Shown: one piece after another, positions 1 to 9,904 of the stretch
How the letters are laid out: each line of letters starts with the position of its first letter
Position numbering within the stretch: the first letter of the stretch is position 1
Source of the DNA: Afifellaceae bacterium
GTDB lineage: Bacteria; Pseudomonadota; Alphaproteobacteria; Rhizobiales; Afifellaceae
Assembly (NCBI GenBank): GCA_028284625.1
Contig: JANQRH010000016.1
Location: 1 to 64,000 of the forward strand
Length of the DNA stretch: 64,000 bases
Direction of reading: 5' to 3'
Made by a program: the position numbers and the translations under genes
The notes under the pieces: model-generated
Databases searched by the model: none
What the model saw: the letters and a program-made list of their open reading frames with translations, nothing else
What the model was told of the DNA's origin: nothing

Positions 1-996
1 GTCGATGGCCAACCGCCCGACCTCGGTCGAAATGCGGAATCCCATCCCCACAATCGGCGTCCCGAAGAACTCTGCAACAATTGCGCCAATCAGCGCCAGG
101 GTGGAATTGATCTTCAAGGCGTTGAAAATAAAGGGAAGCGCGGCGGGAAGACGCAGCCTCAGGAGCGTTTGCCAGTAATTGGCGGCATAGGTGCGCATCA
201 GATCACGCTCCTGTGCGCCGGAGGCGGCCAGGCCGGCGACCGTGTTCACCAGCATCGGGAAGAAGGTCATCACGACCACGACCGCGGCCTTGGACGGCCA
301 GTCGAAGCCGAACCACATGACCATGATCGGCGCAATGCCGACGATGGGCAGCGCGCTGACCAGATTGCCGATTGGCAATAGCCCGCGCCTGAGGAACGGA
401 ATGCGATCGGCCAGGATGGCGACCCCGAAGCCGGAGAGGCAGCCGATGGCGTAGCCGGTCAGCACCGCCTTGATGAAGGTCTGCTGGAAATCGGCCCACA
501 GGATCGGGATGGACGCCAATATGCGCTCCCAGATCGCGCTCGGCGCCGGGAGGATCACCGCCGGCACGGCGAAGCCGCGGACGATCAGCTCCCACAAGAT
601 CAGGCACCAGATGCCGAACAGAGCCGGGATGATCACGCCGAAGAGCCGGCCGGCGGCGCGGCCCTCTGTGCGCATATCGGAGAGCGACTGCACGAAAGCC
701 CAGGCCGTCAGCCAGGCGGCAATAACAAGACACCAGAAGCCGAGCCCGGCGCGCCCGGCAATCTCCGGCAATTCCGCAAGCAGAATGTAGACCGCCGCAT
801 GGGCCGCCACGCCGGTCAGAAGAAGCTGCCATCGCGGTCGCCAAAGGCTCACTAGGCCGGCCAGCACGAGCAGGCCCGCGGCGACGGCGAGCACCGTCGC
901 CATCACGGATGGTCCATCGAGTGACGCCCGCAGCACGAGGGCGACGAGGGCGACGGCTGCGGCCGGATAAAGAAGCTGCGGGGCGCTGGCCTTCAT
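1..996 (-). CDS. ABC transporter permease (nitrate/taurine/pyrimidine type), partial at left edge
   Basis: Inner-membrane permease of an ABC importer. The frame is open from the ATG at 996 to base 1, so the C-terminus is missing; 332 codons are present. The N-terminal third holds several hydrophobic segments not found in the shorter sister permease. The BPD_transp_1 domain follows, with the coupling-helix region around 'AASGAQERDLMRTYAA'. The start overlaps the stop of the preceding permease by four bases (ATGA), showing translational coupling. It is the third gene of an ATPase-permease-permease unit. A substrate-binding protein would be expected beyond base 1. Substrate is inferred only from the adjacent pyrimidine/hydantoin genes. 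Confidence 0.88.
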   Translation of the reverse strand, partial: MKASAPQLLYPAAAVALVALVLRASLDGPSVMATVLAVAAGLLVLAGLVSLWRPRWQLLLTGVAAHAAVYILLAELPEIAGRAGLGFWCLVIAAWLTAWAFVQSLSDMRTEGRAAGRLFGVIIPALFGIWCLILWELIVRGFAVPAVILPAPSAIWERILASIPILWADFQQTFIKAVLTGYAIGCLSGFGVAILADRIPFLRRGLLPIGNLVSALPIVGIAPIMVMWFGFDWPSKAAVVVVMTFFPMLVNTVAGLAASGAQERDLMRTYAANYWQTLLRLRLPAALPFIFNALKINSTLALIGAIVAEFFGTPIVGMGFRISTEVGRLAID

Positions 997-1913
997 TCGC
1001 TTTGCCCCATGCGGGCGAGCACGGCGCGGTTGGCGATACCCACGATCGTCACCAGGGTCGCAGCGATGACGGCGGCGGCAATGAGCGCCGACCAGATCTG
1101 CACGGTCTGGCCGTAATAGGAGCCGGTCAGAAGGCGCGCGCCGAGGCCGGCAACCGCGCCCGTCGGCAATTCGCCGACAATGGCGCCGACCAAGGCGATG
1201 GCGATCGCCACCTTCATCGAGGCGAAGAGATAAGGCATGGAGGACGGCCAGCGGAGCTTCCAGAAGACCTGCGCCTGGCTGGCGCTATAGGTGCGCATCA
1301 AATCGAGATGGATCGGGTCGGGCGCGCGCAGCCCCTTCACCATGCCGACAGTAACGGGAAAGAACGACAAGTACGTCGAGATGATCGATTTGGGGAACAG
1401 GCCGGTCAGTCCGATGGAGGCAAGCACGACGATGATCATCGGCGCGATCGCCAGGATGGGGATGGTCTGCGAGGCGATCACCCAGGGCATTAAACTTCGG
1501 CTCAACGTGCGCGAATGGACGATCGCCACCGCTAAAATGATGCCGAGCACAGTGCCCATCACGAAGCCCAGCAACGTGGATGACAGCGTCACCCAGCTGT
1601 GAAAAATCAGGCTGCGGTTGGATGTCGGCTTCTTCAGGATCGTCGTCTCGTAGATCTCCCGCGCCACCTGATGCGGCGAGGGCAGCACCGGGCGCTCCTC
1701 GTTCATCGTGCGCTGCAGGAGATCGGAGAACGTGTAGGCCTCGTCGGCGCGCGCCAGCATCTCGCGGGCGAACGGCGCGTTGAGAAAGAACGCGCCGACA
1801 TACCACAGCGCAATGATGGCGAGGCAGACGACGATCACCGGCCCGGTGGTGCCGGCCATGAGGCGGGCGAAAAGGCCCTCCCGCGGCGGCGCACCCGCGG
1901 TCGTGTCAGTCAT
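993..1913 (-). CDS. ABC transporter permease (nitrate/taurine/pyrimidine type)
   Basis: A 306-residue inner-membrane permease of the SsuC/TauC/ThiX-like group. One N-terminal membrane segment (about residues 25-45) precedes a periplasmic stretch and then a block of five or so membrane helices from about residue 100 onward. The coupling loop contains 'GLRAPDPIHLDLMRTYSA', the usual ATPase contact site. It overlaps the ATPase gene by eight bases and the next permease by four, so the three genes form one translational unit. The two permeases are different in sequence and probably form a heterodimer. Substrate unknown; pyrimidine or hydantoin compounds are suggested by the neighbouring catabolic genes. 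Confidence 0.92.
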   Translation of the reverse strand: MTDTTAGAPPREGLFARLMAGTTGPVIVVCLAIIALWYVGAFFLNAPFAREMLARADEAYTFSDLLQRTMNEERPVLPSPHQVAREIYETTILKKPTSNRSLIFHSWVTLSSTLLGFVMGTVLGIILAVAIVHSRTLSRSLMPWVIASQTIPILAIAPMIIVVLASIGLTGLFPKSIISTYLSFFPVTVGMVKGLRAPDPIHLDLMRTYSASQAQVFWKLRWPSSMPYLFASMKVAIAIALVGAIVGELPTGAVAGLGARLLTGSYYGQTVQIWSALIAAAVIAATLVTIVGIANRAVLARMGQSE

Positions 1914-2727
1914 CGTAGGAATGCCCTGCCCTCAAGCCTTCGCGCACGCGATGGGCGATGGCGAGGAATTCCGGCGTCTCGCGGATGTCGAGCGTGCGTT
2001 CGCGCGGCAGGTCGCTTTCGATCACGTCGTAGATGCGGCCGGGGCGCGGCGACATGACCACGATGCGGGTCGACAGAAACACCGCCTCGGGGATGGAATG
2101 CGTGACAAAGATCACCGTCTTGTGCGTCTTCGCCCACAGCTCCAGAAGCTGCTCGTTCAGGTGATCGCGCACGATCTCGTCGAGCGCGCCGAACGGCTCG
2201 TCCATCAAGAGAAGATCGGCATCGAAGGCGAGCGCCCGGGCGATTGAGGCGCGCTGCTGCATGCCGCCGGAAAGCTGCCACGGGAATTTTTGCTCAAAGC
2301 CGGAGAGGTTCACCAGCGCCAGCGTGCGAGCGACGCGCTCCGCCCGGTCAGCGGCGCTGTATCCCATGATCTCCAAGGGCAGCCCGACATTCTTGGCAAT
2401 GGTCCGCCACGGATAAAGCGCCGGCGCCTGGAAGACGTAGCCATAGGCCCGCTCTACGCGCGCCTCGTGCGGGCTCATGCCGTTGACGGTGATGGAACCG
2501 CCGGTCGGCTGCTCCAGATCAGCGATGACGCGTAAGAGCGTGGTCTTGCCGCAGCCGGACGGGCCGATGAAGGAGATGAACTCGCCGCGCTCGACATTGA
2601 GGTTGATGTCGTCGAGCGCATGGACGGGGCTATCGGCCGTCTGGAAGGTCAGCGACAGCTTGTCGACGGCGATGACGGCCGCGCCGGGGGATGTGTCGCG
2701 ATCCGTTGTCGGCGAGTGGTCCTGCAT
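1906..2727 (-). CDS. ABC transporter ATP-binding protein (nitrate/sulfonate/pyrimidine type)
   Basis: A 273-residue cytoplasmic ATPase that powers the two adjacent permeases. All nucleotide-binding motifs are intact: Walker A GPSGCGKT (residues 55-62), Q-loop Gln100, signature LSGGMQQ (152-158), Walker B LLLMDE (172-177) and switch His210. The length and the 'PFGALDE' D-loop match the SsuB/TauB/NrtD group. The gene begins the transporter unit and lies 180 bp downstream of the hydantoinase gene on the same strand. A palindromic repeat separates them, so it may be read from the same long transcript or from its own promoter. Confidence 0.94.
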   Translation of the reverse strand: MQDHSPTTDRDTSPGAAVIAVDKLSLTFQTADSPVHALDDINLNVERGEFISFIGPSGCGKTTLLRVIADLEQPTGGSITVNGMSPHEARVERAYGYVFQAPALYPWRTIAKNVGLPLEIMGYSAADRAERVARTLALVNLSGFEQKFPWQLSGGMQQRASIARALAFDADLLLMDEPFGALDEIVRDHLNEQLLELWAKTHKTVIFVTHSIPEAVFLSTRIVVMSPRPGRIYDVIESDLPRERTLDIRETPEFLAIAHRVREGLRAGHSYDD

Positions 2728-2774
2728 GTCAGACCTTATCCCCTGATCTGTCGTCGCGCCAACCGCTCTTCTCC

Positions 2775-2875
2775 GTCGTCATGCCCGGACTTGATCCGGG
2801 CATCCATTCCTGAGCAGCGCGGCCAGGAGCGTCGGTTGCGGAGTGGATTGCCGGGTCAAGCCCGGCAATGACGAC
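2775..2875. repeat. Composite palindromic intergenic repeat, copy 1
   Basis: A 101-bp element bounded by an 8-bp inverted repeat (GTCGTCAT ... ATGACGAC). It contains two internal hairpins, TGCCCGG-N7-CCGGGCA at 2782-2802 and TTGCCGGG-N5-CCCGGCAA at 2848-2868. The same design occurs at 14592-14692 and, in opposite orientation, at 61725-61824. All three copies lie between genes. It resembles the REP/BIME-like elements common in alphaproteobacteria. Here it sits between the hydantoinase and the ABC transporter genes, where the RNA hairpin could act in attenuation or mRNA stability (inference). Confidence 0.85.
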
Positions 2876-2907
2876 AGAGTCGGCCTGCGGCTCCTGCGCA
2901 CGACACA

Positions 2908-4362
2908 TCACACTCCCGCCGGGATGCCGGAGCGCTCCACTTTGCGCGGCGCGGTAAGCTCCTTCCAGGTGGAAAGCGCCTTGTTGACCGGCGCGTTGGC
3001 AGGCCGCTCCACGAAGCGCCCGTCGCCGGTGCCGGCTTTCACGTCGCCATCCTCGTAGGCAACGCGGCCGCGCGACAGCGTCATCTTCGCCCGCCCAGTG
3101 ACCTCAATCCCCTCAAACACATTGTAGTCGATCGCGGATTGCTGCGTCGACGCGCTGATGGTCTTGGTCGCCGCCGGGTCCCATACGACGATATCCGCAT
3201 CAGCGCCGACGCTGATGGAGCCCTTCGTCGGATACATGTTGAGGATGCGGGCGATGTTGGTGGAGGTCGCGCCGACGAACTCGTTCATGGTCAGCCGACC
3301 GGTGCGCACGCCATAGGTCCACAGCACCGACATGCGATCCTCAAGCCCGCCTGTGCCGTTGGGGATCTTTGTGAAATCGCCGACGCCCATGCGCTTCTGC
3401 TCGGTGGTGAAGGCGCAATGGTCGGTGGCGACGACCTGCAGCGAACCGGCGGCGAGCCCCGCCCACAGCGAATCCTGATGCTGCTTGTTGCGGAATGGCG
3501 GTGACATCACGCGGCGCGCAGCGTGGTCCCAATCGGGATTGGCATATTCGCTCTCGTCGAGCACGAGATGCTGGATGAGCGGCTCGCCGTAAACGCGCAT
3601 GCCCTTCTGCCGCGCGCGGCGGATGGCTTCGTGCGCCTGCTCGCAGGAGACATGCACGATATAGACCGGCACGCCCGCCTGGTCGGCGATCATGATGGCG
3701 CGGTTGGCGGCTTCGCCCTCCACTTCCGGCGGGCGGGAGAAGGCATGCGCCTCCGGCCCGTTATTGCCGTCCGCCAGGAGTTTTTGCTGAAGCGAGGCGA
3801 CGACGTCGCCGTTCTCCGCATGCACCAGCGGCATGGCGCCGAGTTCCGCGCAGCGCTGGAAGGAGGCGAACATCTCATCGTCGTTCACCATCAGCGCGCC
3901 CTTATAGGCCATGAAGTGCTTGAAGGTGTTGATGCCCTGCTCCACGACCTTGGGCATCTCGTCGAACACCTGCTTGTCCCACCAGGTGATCGCCATGTGG
4001 AAGGAATAGTCGGTGCGCGCCTTTCCGGCCTTTTGGTACCATTGCTGCAGCGCGTCGATCAGGCCCTGCTCGGGAGCCGGCAGGCAGAAATCGACGATCA
4101 TCGTCGTGCCGCCGGAAAGGGCCGCGGCGGTGCCGGAATCGAAATCGTCGCTGGAGAAGGTGCCCATGAAGGGCATCTCCATATGGGTGTGCGGATCGAT
4201 GCCACCGGGCATGACGTAGCAGCCGGCGGCGTCGAGCACGTGGTCGGCGTCGTGCTCCAGATCGGTCCCCACCGCGACGATCTTGTCGTGCTGCACGAAC
4301 ACGTCGCCCCTGAAGGTGAGATCGGCGGTGACGATGGTGCCGCCCTTGATGAGTTTGCTCAT
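2908..4362 (-). CDS. hydA: Dihydropyrimidinase / D-hydantoinase
   Basis: A 484-residue cytoplasmic amidohydrolase that opens the ring of dihydrouracil, dihydrothymine or 5-substituted hydantoins to N-carbamoyl-beta-amino acids. The dinuclear metal site is complete: HTH at residues 58-60 after 'GGIDP', Lys148 in FKHFMAYKG as the likely carboxylated bridging lysine, further histidines in 'PLVHAENG' and 'VYIVHVSC', and the catalytic Asp in 'VATDHCAF'. Length is typical for the family. It follows the amidase gene by 61 bp on the same strand and catalyses the step just before it. Dihydropyrimidine dehydrogenase (PydA/PydX) is not in the window. Confidence 0.95.
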   Translation of the reverse strand: MSKLIKGGTIVTADLTFRGDVFVQHDKIVAVGTDLEHDADHVLDAAGCYVMPGGIDPHTHMEMPFMGTFSSDDFDSGTAAALSGGTTMIVDFCLPAPEQGLIDALQQWYQKAGKARTDYSFHMAITWWDKQVFDEMPKVVEQGINTFKHFMAYKGALMVNDDEMFASFQRCAELGAMPLVHAENGDVVASLQQKLLADGNNGPEAHAFSRPPEVEGEAANRAIMIADQAGVPVYIVHVSCEQAHEAIRRARQKGMRVYGEPLIQHLVLDESEYANPDWDHAARRVMSPPFRNKQHQDSLWAGLAAGSLQVVATDHCAFTTEQKRMGVGDFTKIPNGTGGLEDRMSVLWTYGVRTGRLTMNEFVGATSTNIARILNMYPTKGSISVGADADIVVWDPAATKTISASTQQSAIDYNVFEGIEVTGRAKMTLSRGRVAYEDGDVKAGTGDGRFVERPANAPVNKALSTWKELTAPRKVERSGIPAGV

Positions 4363-4423
4363 TCTACGCTCCCGTAATCCGATATGGCCGCGCCAAAATC
4401 CCGACTAAGTGAGGCCTAAACGC

Positions 4424-5674
4424 TCACTCCACAATCTCCGCCGTCTCCACCACGGCGTGGAACAGAACCTCCGCGCCGGCCGTCGCCCAATGCGGGTGGA
4501 TTTCCTCTTCCTCATTGTGGCTGATCCCGTCGACGCACGGGCAGAACACCATGGAGGTCGGCGCGACGCGGGCGATGTAGCAAGCATCGTGACCGGCGCC
4601 GGAGACGATGTCGCGGTGCGAGTAGCCGAGGCGTTCGGCGGCACGGCGCACGGCCGATACGCAGTCGTCGTTGAAGGCCACCGGCGCGTAGTAGAACACC
4701 TCCTCGACCTCGGCCTTCAGCTTGCCGTCGGCGCAGATCTCGTCGATGGCCTTCTGCATCGCCGCCTTCATCGCGGAGAGCGTCTCGTCGATGGGATGGC
4801 GGAAATCGATGGTCATCGACACGGCGCCGGGAATGACATTGCGCGAGCCGGGGTAAGGACTGAGCACGCCGCAGGTGCCGACAGCGTGCGGCGCGTTGGC
4901 GAGCGCGATCTCGTTCACCGCCTGCACCAGCTTGGCGGCACCCACCAAGGCGTCGCGGCGGCGCGGCATGGGCGTCGTGCCGGCATGGCTTTCAAAGCCC
5001 GTCAGCGTCACGTCGAACCAGCGCTGTCCCTGCCCGTGGGTCACCACGCCAATATCGATCTCCTCCGCCTCAAGGATCGGCCCCTGCTCGATATGCAGCT
5101 CGAAGAACGCCTTGAGCGGCCGCGTGCCGACCTTTTCGTCGCCGACATAACCGATGCGCTTCAGCTCATCGCCGAGCGACTTGTCCTCGGCATCCTTCAG
5201 GCCGTAGGCGTAATCCTGCGTATAGACGCCAGCGAAGACGCCCGACGAGATCATCGCCGGCGCGTAGCGCGAGCCTTCCTCGTTGGTCCAGTTGACCACC
5301 TCGATCGGATGCTTGGTCTTGATGCCGAGATCGTTCAGCGTGCGCACGATCTCCAGGCCGGAGAGGACGCCGAGAACGCCGTCGTACTTGCCGCCGGTCG
5401 GCTGCGTATCGAGATGGCTGCCGACCATGACCGGCGGCAAACTGGGATCGGTTCCTTCGCGGCGGGCGAACATGTTGCCCATCGTGTCGACGGCCATCGC
5501 GCAGCCGGCGCCGTCGCACCATGACTTGAAAAGATCGCGGCCTTCCTTGTCGACATCGGTGAGCGTCAGGCGCCTGTTGCCGCCCTTCACGCCCGGGCCG
5601 ATCTTGGCCATCTCCATGAGCGTGTCCCAGAGCCGCTCGCCGTTGATCCTGAGATTAGAACCGGGTGCTGCCAC
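4424..5674 (-). CDS. M20-family amidase: beta-ureidopropionase / N-carbamoyl-amino-acid hydrolase
   Basis: A 416-residue zinc-dependent hydrolase of the HyuC/AmaB group. It cleaves N-carbamoyl-beta-alanine or related N-carbamoyl amino acids to the amino acid, CO2 and ammonia. Metal-site motifs are visible: 'GSHLDTQPTGGKYDG', the catalytic 'TNEEGSRYAPAM', and 'LHIEQGP'. The start is GTG at 5674, giving the usual N-terminus 'AAPGSNLRINGERLW'. That GTG overlaps the TAG stop of the upstream membrane-protein gene by one base. Together with hydA and the aminotransferase it forms a pyrimidine-degradation chain. Confidence 0.94.
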   Translation of the reverse strand: MAAPGSNLRINGERLWDTLMEMAKIGPGVKGGNRRLTLTDVDKEGRDLFKSWCDGAGCAMAVDTMGNMFARREGTDPSLPPVMVGSHLDTQPTGGKYDGVLGVLSGLEIVRTLNDLGIKTKHPIEVVNWTNEEGSRYAPAMISSGVFAGVYTQDYAYGLKDAEDKSLGDELKRIGYVGDEKVGTRPLKAFFELHIEQGPILEAEEIDIGVVTHGQGQRWFDVTLTGFESHAGTTPMPRRRDALVGAAKLVQAVNEIALANAPHAVGTCGVLSPYPGSRNVIPGAVSMTIDFRHPIDETLSAMKAAMQKAIDEICADGKLKAEVEEVFYYAPVAFNDDCVSAVRRAAERLGYSHRDIVSGAGHDACYIARVAPTSMVFCPCVDGISHNEEEEIHPHWATAGAEVLFHAVVETAEIVE

Positions 5675-6162
5675 TAGATATCCCCTTTGCTATTACAGAG
5701 CAGAATCCAAACAGGATAGACGATAGCGAAAGTCGAAAACGCGGCGACAGAAAAGAACAGCAGCCGAAATATCTGCTTGTAGCTCGAAAGGATACTCGGC
5801 AGCGGCCAAGGTCTAAAATCTGAATCGCGGTTTTCTGCGATGGAAAGCAGACGAATTTTGTTCCCAACGCCAGGCTCGCCTGCCAGCTTATCCTCGCTTT
5901 CTTTCAAATACGCCTCGCCGATTTTGACTAACTCGCTATTCCTCTGATCCAACCGCCAAAACAAAACGGCAACTATAAGAAGAACTACGGCCAGAGCCAC
6001 GGCAAGCCCATAGTATTCTCCGTTCAGCGCCGCTAAGTACCCGGCCGTAAGCGCTCCTCCCAAAACAAAAAAGAAGTTGAAGGAACTCAGGCGCTGAGAG
6101 GCGTGATATTGGAACCACGCCCAAGCGTAGTCGTGTGCTCTTTTGGCAGCCTCTGCACCCAT
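5674..6162 (-). CDS. Small membrane protein of unknown function, low GC, probably acquired
   Basis: A 162-residue protein I cannot name with confidence. It starts with a short amphipathic region ending 'WFQYHASQRLSSFNFFFVL'. Two membrane segments follow (about residues 28-45 and 50-69), then a charged cytoplasmic stretch 'LDQRNSELVKIGEAYLKESEDKL', and a third hydrophobic segment near the C-terminus (about 130-155). Proteins of this look are widespread as orphan hypotheticals. Three hand-counted 60-base lines of this gene gave 47-50% GC, against 65% for a line in the next gene. A strong AAGGAGG precedes the ATG. It lies inside the pyrimidine operon, 34 bp after mmsA and overlapping the amidase gene by one base. 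Confidence 0.75.
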   Translation of the reverse strand: MGAEAAKRAHDYAWAWFQYHASQRLSSFNFFFVLGGALTAGYLAALNGEYYGLAVALAVVLLIVAVLFWRLDQRNSELVKIGEAYLKESEDKLAGEPGVGNKIRLLSIAENRDSDFRPWPLPSILSSYKQIFRLLFFSVAAFSTFAIVYPVWILLCNSKGDI

Positions 6163-6196
6163 TGGCAGGGTGGCCTCCTTGGTCGGCCTTGGACGC

Positions 6197-7693
<1,497 letters not shown>

Positions 7694-7711
7694 GTTCGCT
7701 TCCTTGTTTAA

Positions 7712-9037
7712 CTAGTCGAGGCTCTTGATGACGCCGGCAAGCGTCTCAACGAGCTGGTCGATCTGCTTCTCCTCGATGATGAGCGGCGGCGACAGCGCAA
7801 TGGTGTCGCCCGTCACGCGGATCAGGATGCCCGCCTCGTAGGCCTTCACGAAAGCTGAGAAGGCGCGCTTGGCGGGCTCGCCGGCGATCGGCTCCAGTTC
7901 GACAGCGCCGACCAGACCGATATTGCGGACGTCGATGACGTGCGGCAGGCCCTTGAGGCTGTGCAGCGCGTCTTCCCAATGCTTGGCGAGCTCTGCGCCG
8001 CGCGTGAGCAGTCCTTCGCGCTGATAGACATCGAGAACGGCAAGCCCGGCGGCCGACGCGGCCGGGTTTCCGGAATAGGTGTAGCCGTGGAAGAACTCGA
8101 TGAGGTGCTCCGGCCCGTTCATGAAGGCCTCATAGATGTCGGACTTCACGAACACCGCGCCCATTGGGACAACGCCGTTGGTGACGCCCTTGGCCGTTGT
8201 CATGATGTCGGGCGTGACGCCGAACCAGTCCGCGGCAAACGGCGCGCCGAGGCGGCCGAAGCCAGTAATGACTTCATCGAAGATGAGGAGGATGCCGTGC
8301 TTGTCGCAAATGGCGCGGAGCTTCTCCAGATAGCCCTTCGGCGGGATCAGCACGCCGGTTGATCCGGCGACCGGCTCCACGATCACGGCGGCGATCGTGG
8401 AGGGATCATGCAGGATCGCAAGCCGCTCCAGATCGTCGGCCAGTTCCGCGCCGTGCTCCGGCAGGCCGCGCGTGAAGGCGTTCTTCGCAGGATCATGCGT
8501 GTGGCGGATGTGATCGACGCCCGCCAACATCATGCCGAAGTGCTTGCGGTTGGCGACAATGCCGCCAACAGAGATGCCGCCGAAATTCACGCCGTGATAG
8601 CCGCGCTCGCGGCCGATCAGGCGCGAGCGGCTCCCCTCGCCTTTCACGCGGTGATAGGCGAGCGCGATCTTCAGCGCGGTATCGACCGACTCAGAGCCGG
8701 AATTGGTGAAGAACACATGGTCGAGCCCCTGCGGGGCGATCGCCGCAAGCCGCGCGGCCAGTTCGAACACTTTCGGGTGTCCCATCTGGAAGGCCGGCGC
8801 GTAGTCGAGCTCCAGGAGCTGCGCCTTGACGGCTTCGGCAATTTCCGGACGGCCGTGGCCGGCGTTCACGCACCACAGGCCGGCGGTGCCATCCAGCACC
8901 TCGCGTCCGTCGTGGCTCCAATAATGCATGCCCTCGGCGCGCGCCAGGATGCGCGGCGCCTTCTTGAATTGCCGGTTCGCCGAGAACGGCATCCAGAAGG
9001 CTTCGAGGTTGTTGGGGATGGGGGCAGTTTGCAACAT
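7712..9037 (-). CDS. Omega-amino acid:pyruvate aminotransferase (beta-alanine aminotransferase)
   Basis: A 441-residue class III PLP enzyme. The PLP lysine is Lys283 in 'TTAKGVTNG' and the pyridine-nitrogen aspartate is Asp254 in 'LIFDEVITGFGRLG'; 'NSGSES' and 'YHGVNFGG' bind phosphate and ring. The overall sequence fits beta-alanine:pyruvate transaminases, which make malonate semialdehyde and alanine from beta-alanine and pyruvate. It is the first gene of the minus-strand catabolic operon, so the promoter should lie in 9038-9245, shared divergently with the FecR-domain gene. Confidence 0.95.
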   Translation of the reverse strand: MLQTAPIPNNLEAFWMPFSANRQFKKAPRILARAEGMHYWSHDGREVLDGTAGLWCVNAGHGRPEIAEAVKAQLLELDYAPAFQMGHPKVFELAARLAAIAPQGLDHVFFTNSGSESVDTALKIALAYHRVKGEGSRSRLIGRERGYHGVNFGGISVGGIVANRKHFGMMLAGVDHIRHTHDPAKNAFTRGLPEHGAELADDLERLAILHDPSTIAAVIVEPVAGSTGVLIPPKGYLEKLRAICDKHGILLIFDEVITGFGRLGAPFAADWFGVTPDIMTTAKGVTNGVVPMGAVFVKSDIYEAFMNGPEHLIEFFHGYTYSGNPAASAAGLAVLDVYQREGLLTRGAELAKHWEDALHSLKGLPHVIDVRNIGLVGAVELEPIAGEPAKRAFSAFVKAYEAGILIRVTGDTIALSPPLIIEEKQIDQLVETLAGVIKSLD

Positions 9038-9245
9038 GATCGTCGGTCCCGCCGATGTGGCTTTGTGGCGCCACCTCTAGCCGGTTTCCTGCGCCAAGCC
9101 AAACTATGGCTCTTCGGCCGGTTCGCCGCAATCCATGGGGCGCGTTCGGCGGCTGTTCACCATTGCGCCATATGGGGCGTGGCGCTGTTGGGCGCACTGA
9201 CGAAGCGTGGCACTATTACGGGTCGTTATGTGGAGTGTTTCGACC

Positions 9246-9893
9246 ATGCTGCGCCCCAAACTGCGCCATGCGCTCATCATCCTCGCGGTCGTCATCTTGG
9301 TGGTCGTCGGAGGCGCACCAAACGGGCCGGCGCTGGCGGCCGATCCGATTGGATCGGTCACCCGGATGCAGGGTTTCTCAACCGGCACGATCGATGGCGT
9401 GACAGACGCGCTGACACCCGACTCCGACGTCTTTTTGAACCAGATCGTTTCCACTGGCGAGGATGCGCGACTGGAGGTGACGTTCGCAGACGGCACGCAG
9501 CTGACGCTTGGCGAGCAGGCGGTGATGACACTCGACGCGTTCGTCTATGACCCGGGCGCGAACGATGGCGAGATGAAGCTCGGCGTGGTCGGCGCGTTTC
9601 GCTTTATCTCCGGGCAGGCCTCCAAGCTAGCGAATACGGAGGTCGCGGTGACGACGCCGGTGGCGACGATCGGCATCCGCGGCACGGATTTCTGGGGCGG
9701 CCCGATCGACGACGCGTTCGGCGTATTCCTGCTTGAAGGCGCCGTCAGCGTGACGAATGCTGCCGGCGAGGCGATCCTCGATCAGCCAGGCCAGGGCACC
9801 GACATCGATGCCCCCGGAGTGGCGCCGGGCGACGTGACCTTCTGGCCGCAGGACAAGATCGACCGCGCCTTCGCCACGATAACGTTCCAGTAG
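9246..9893 (+). CDS. Secreted FecR-domain protein
   Basis: A 215-residue protein with an N-terminal signal peptide (hydrophobic core 'ALIILAVVILVVVGGA', probable cleavage after 'ALAA'), then one FecR domain: 'GSVTRMQGFSTG', 'STGEDARLEVTFADGTQLTLGEQAVMT' and 'TPVATIGIRGTDFWGG'. The ATG at 9246 is chosen because GGAG precedes it at good distance and the signal peptide then has a short n-region; an ATG at 9231 is in frame. No sigma factor or TonB receptor accompanies it, so this is a stand-alone periplasmic FecR module rather than a sigma regulator. Its partner is unknown. Confidence 0.85.
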   Translation: MLRPKLRHALIILAVVILVVVGGAPNGPALAADPIGSVTRMQGFSTGTIDGVTDALTPDSDVFLNQIVSTGEDARLEVTFADGTQLTLGEQAVMTLDAFVYDPGANDGEMKLGVVGAFRFISGQASKLANTEVAVTTPVATIGIRGTDFWGGPIDDAFGVFLLEGAVSVTNAAGEAILDQPGQGTDIDAPGVAPGDVTFWPQDKIDRAFATITFQ

Positions 9894-9904
9894 CAGCCTA
9901 CGGG

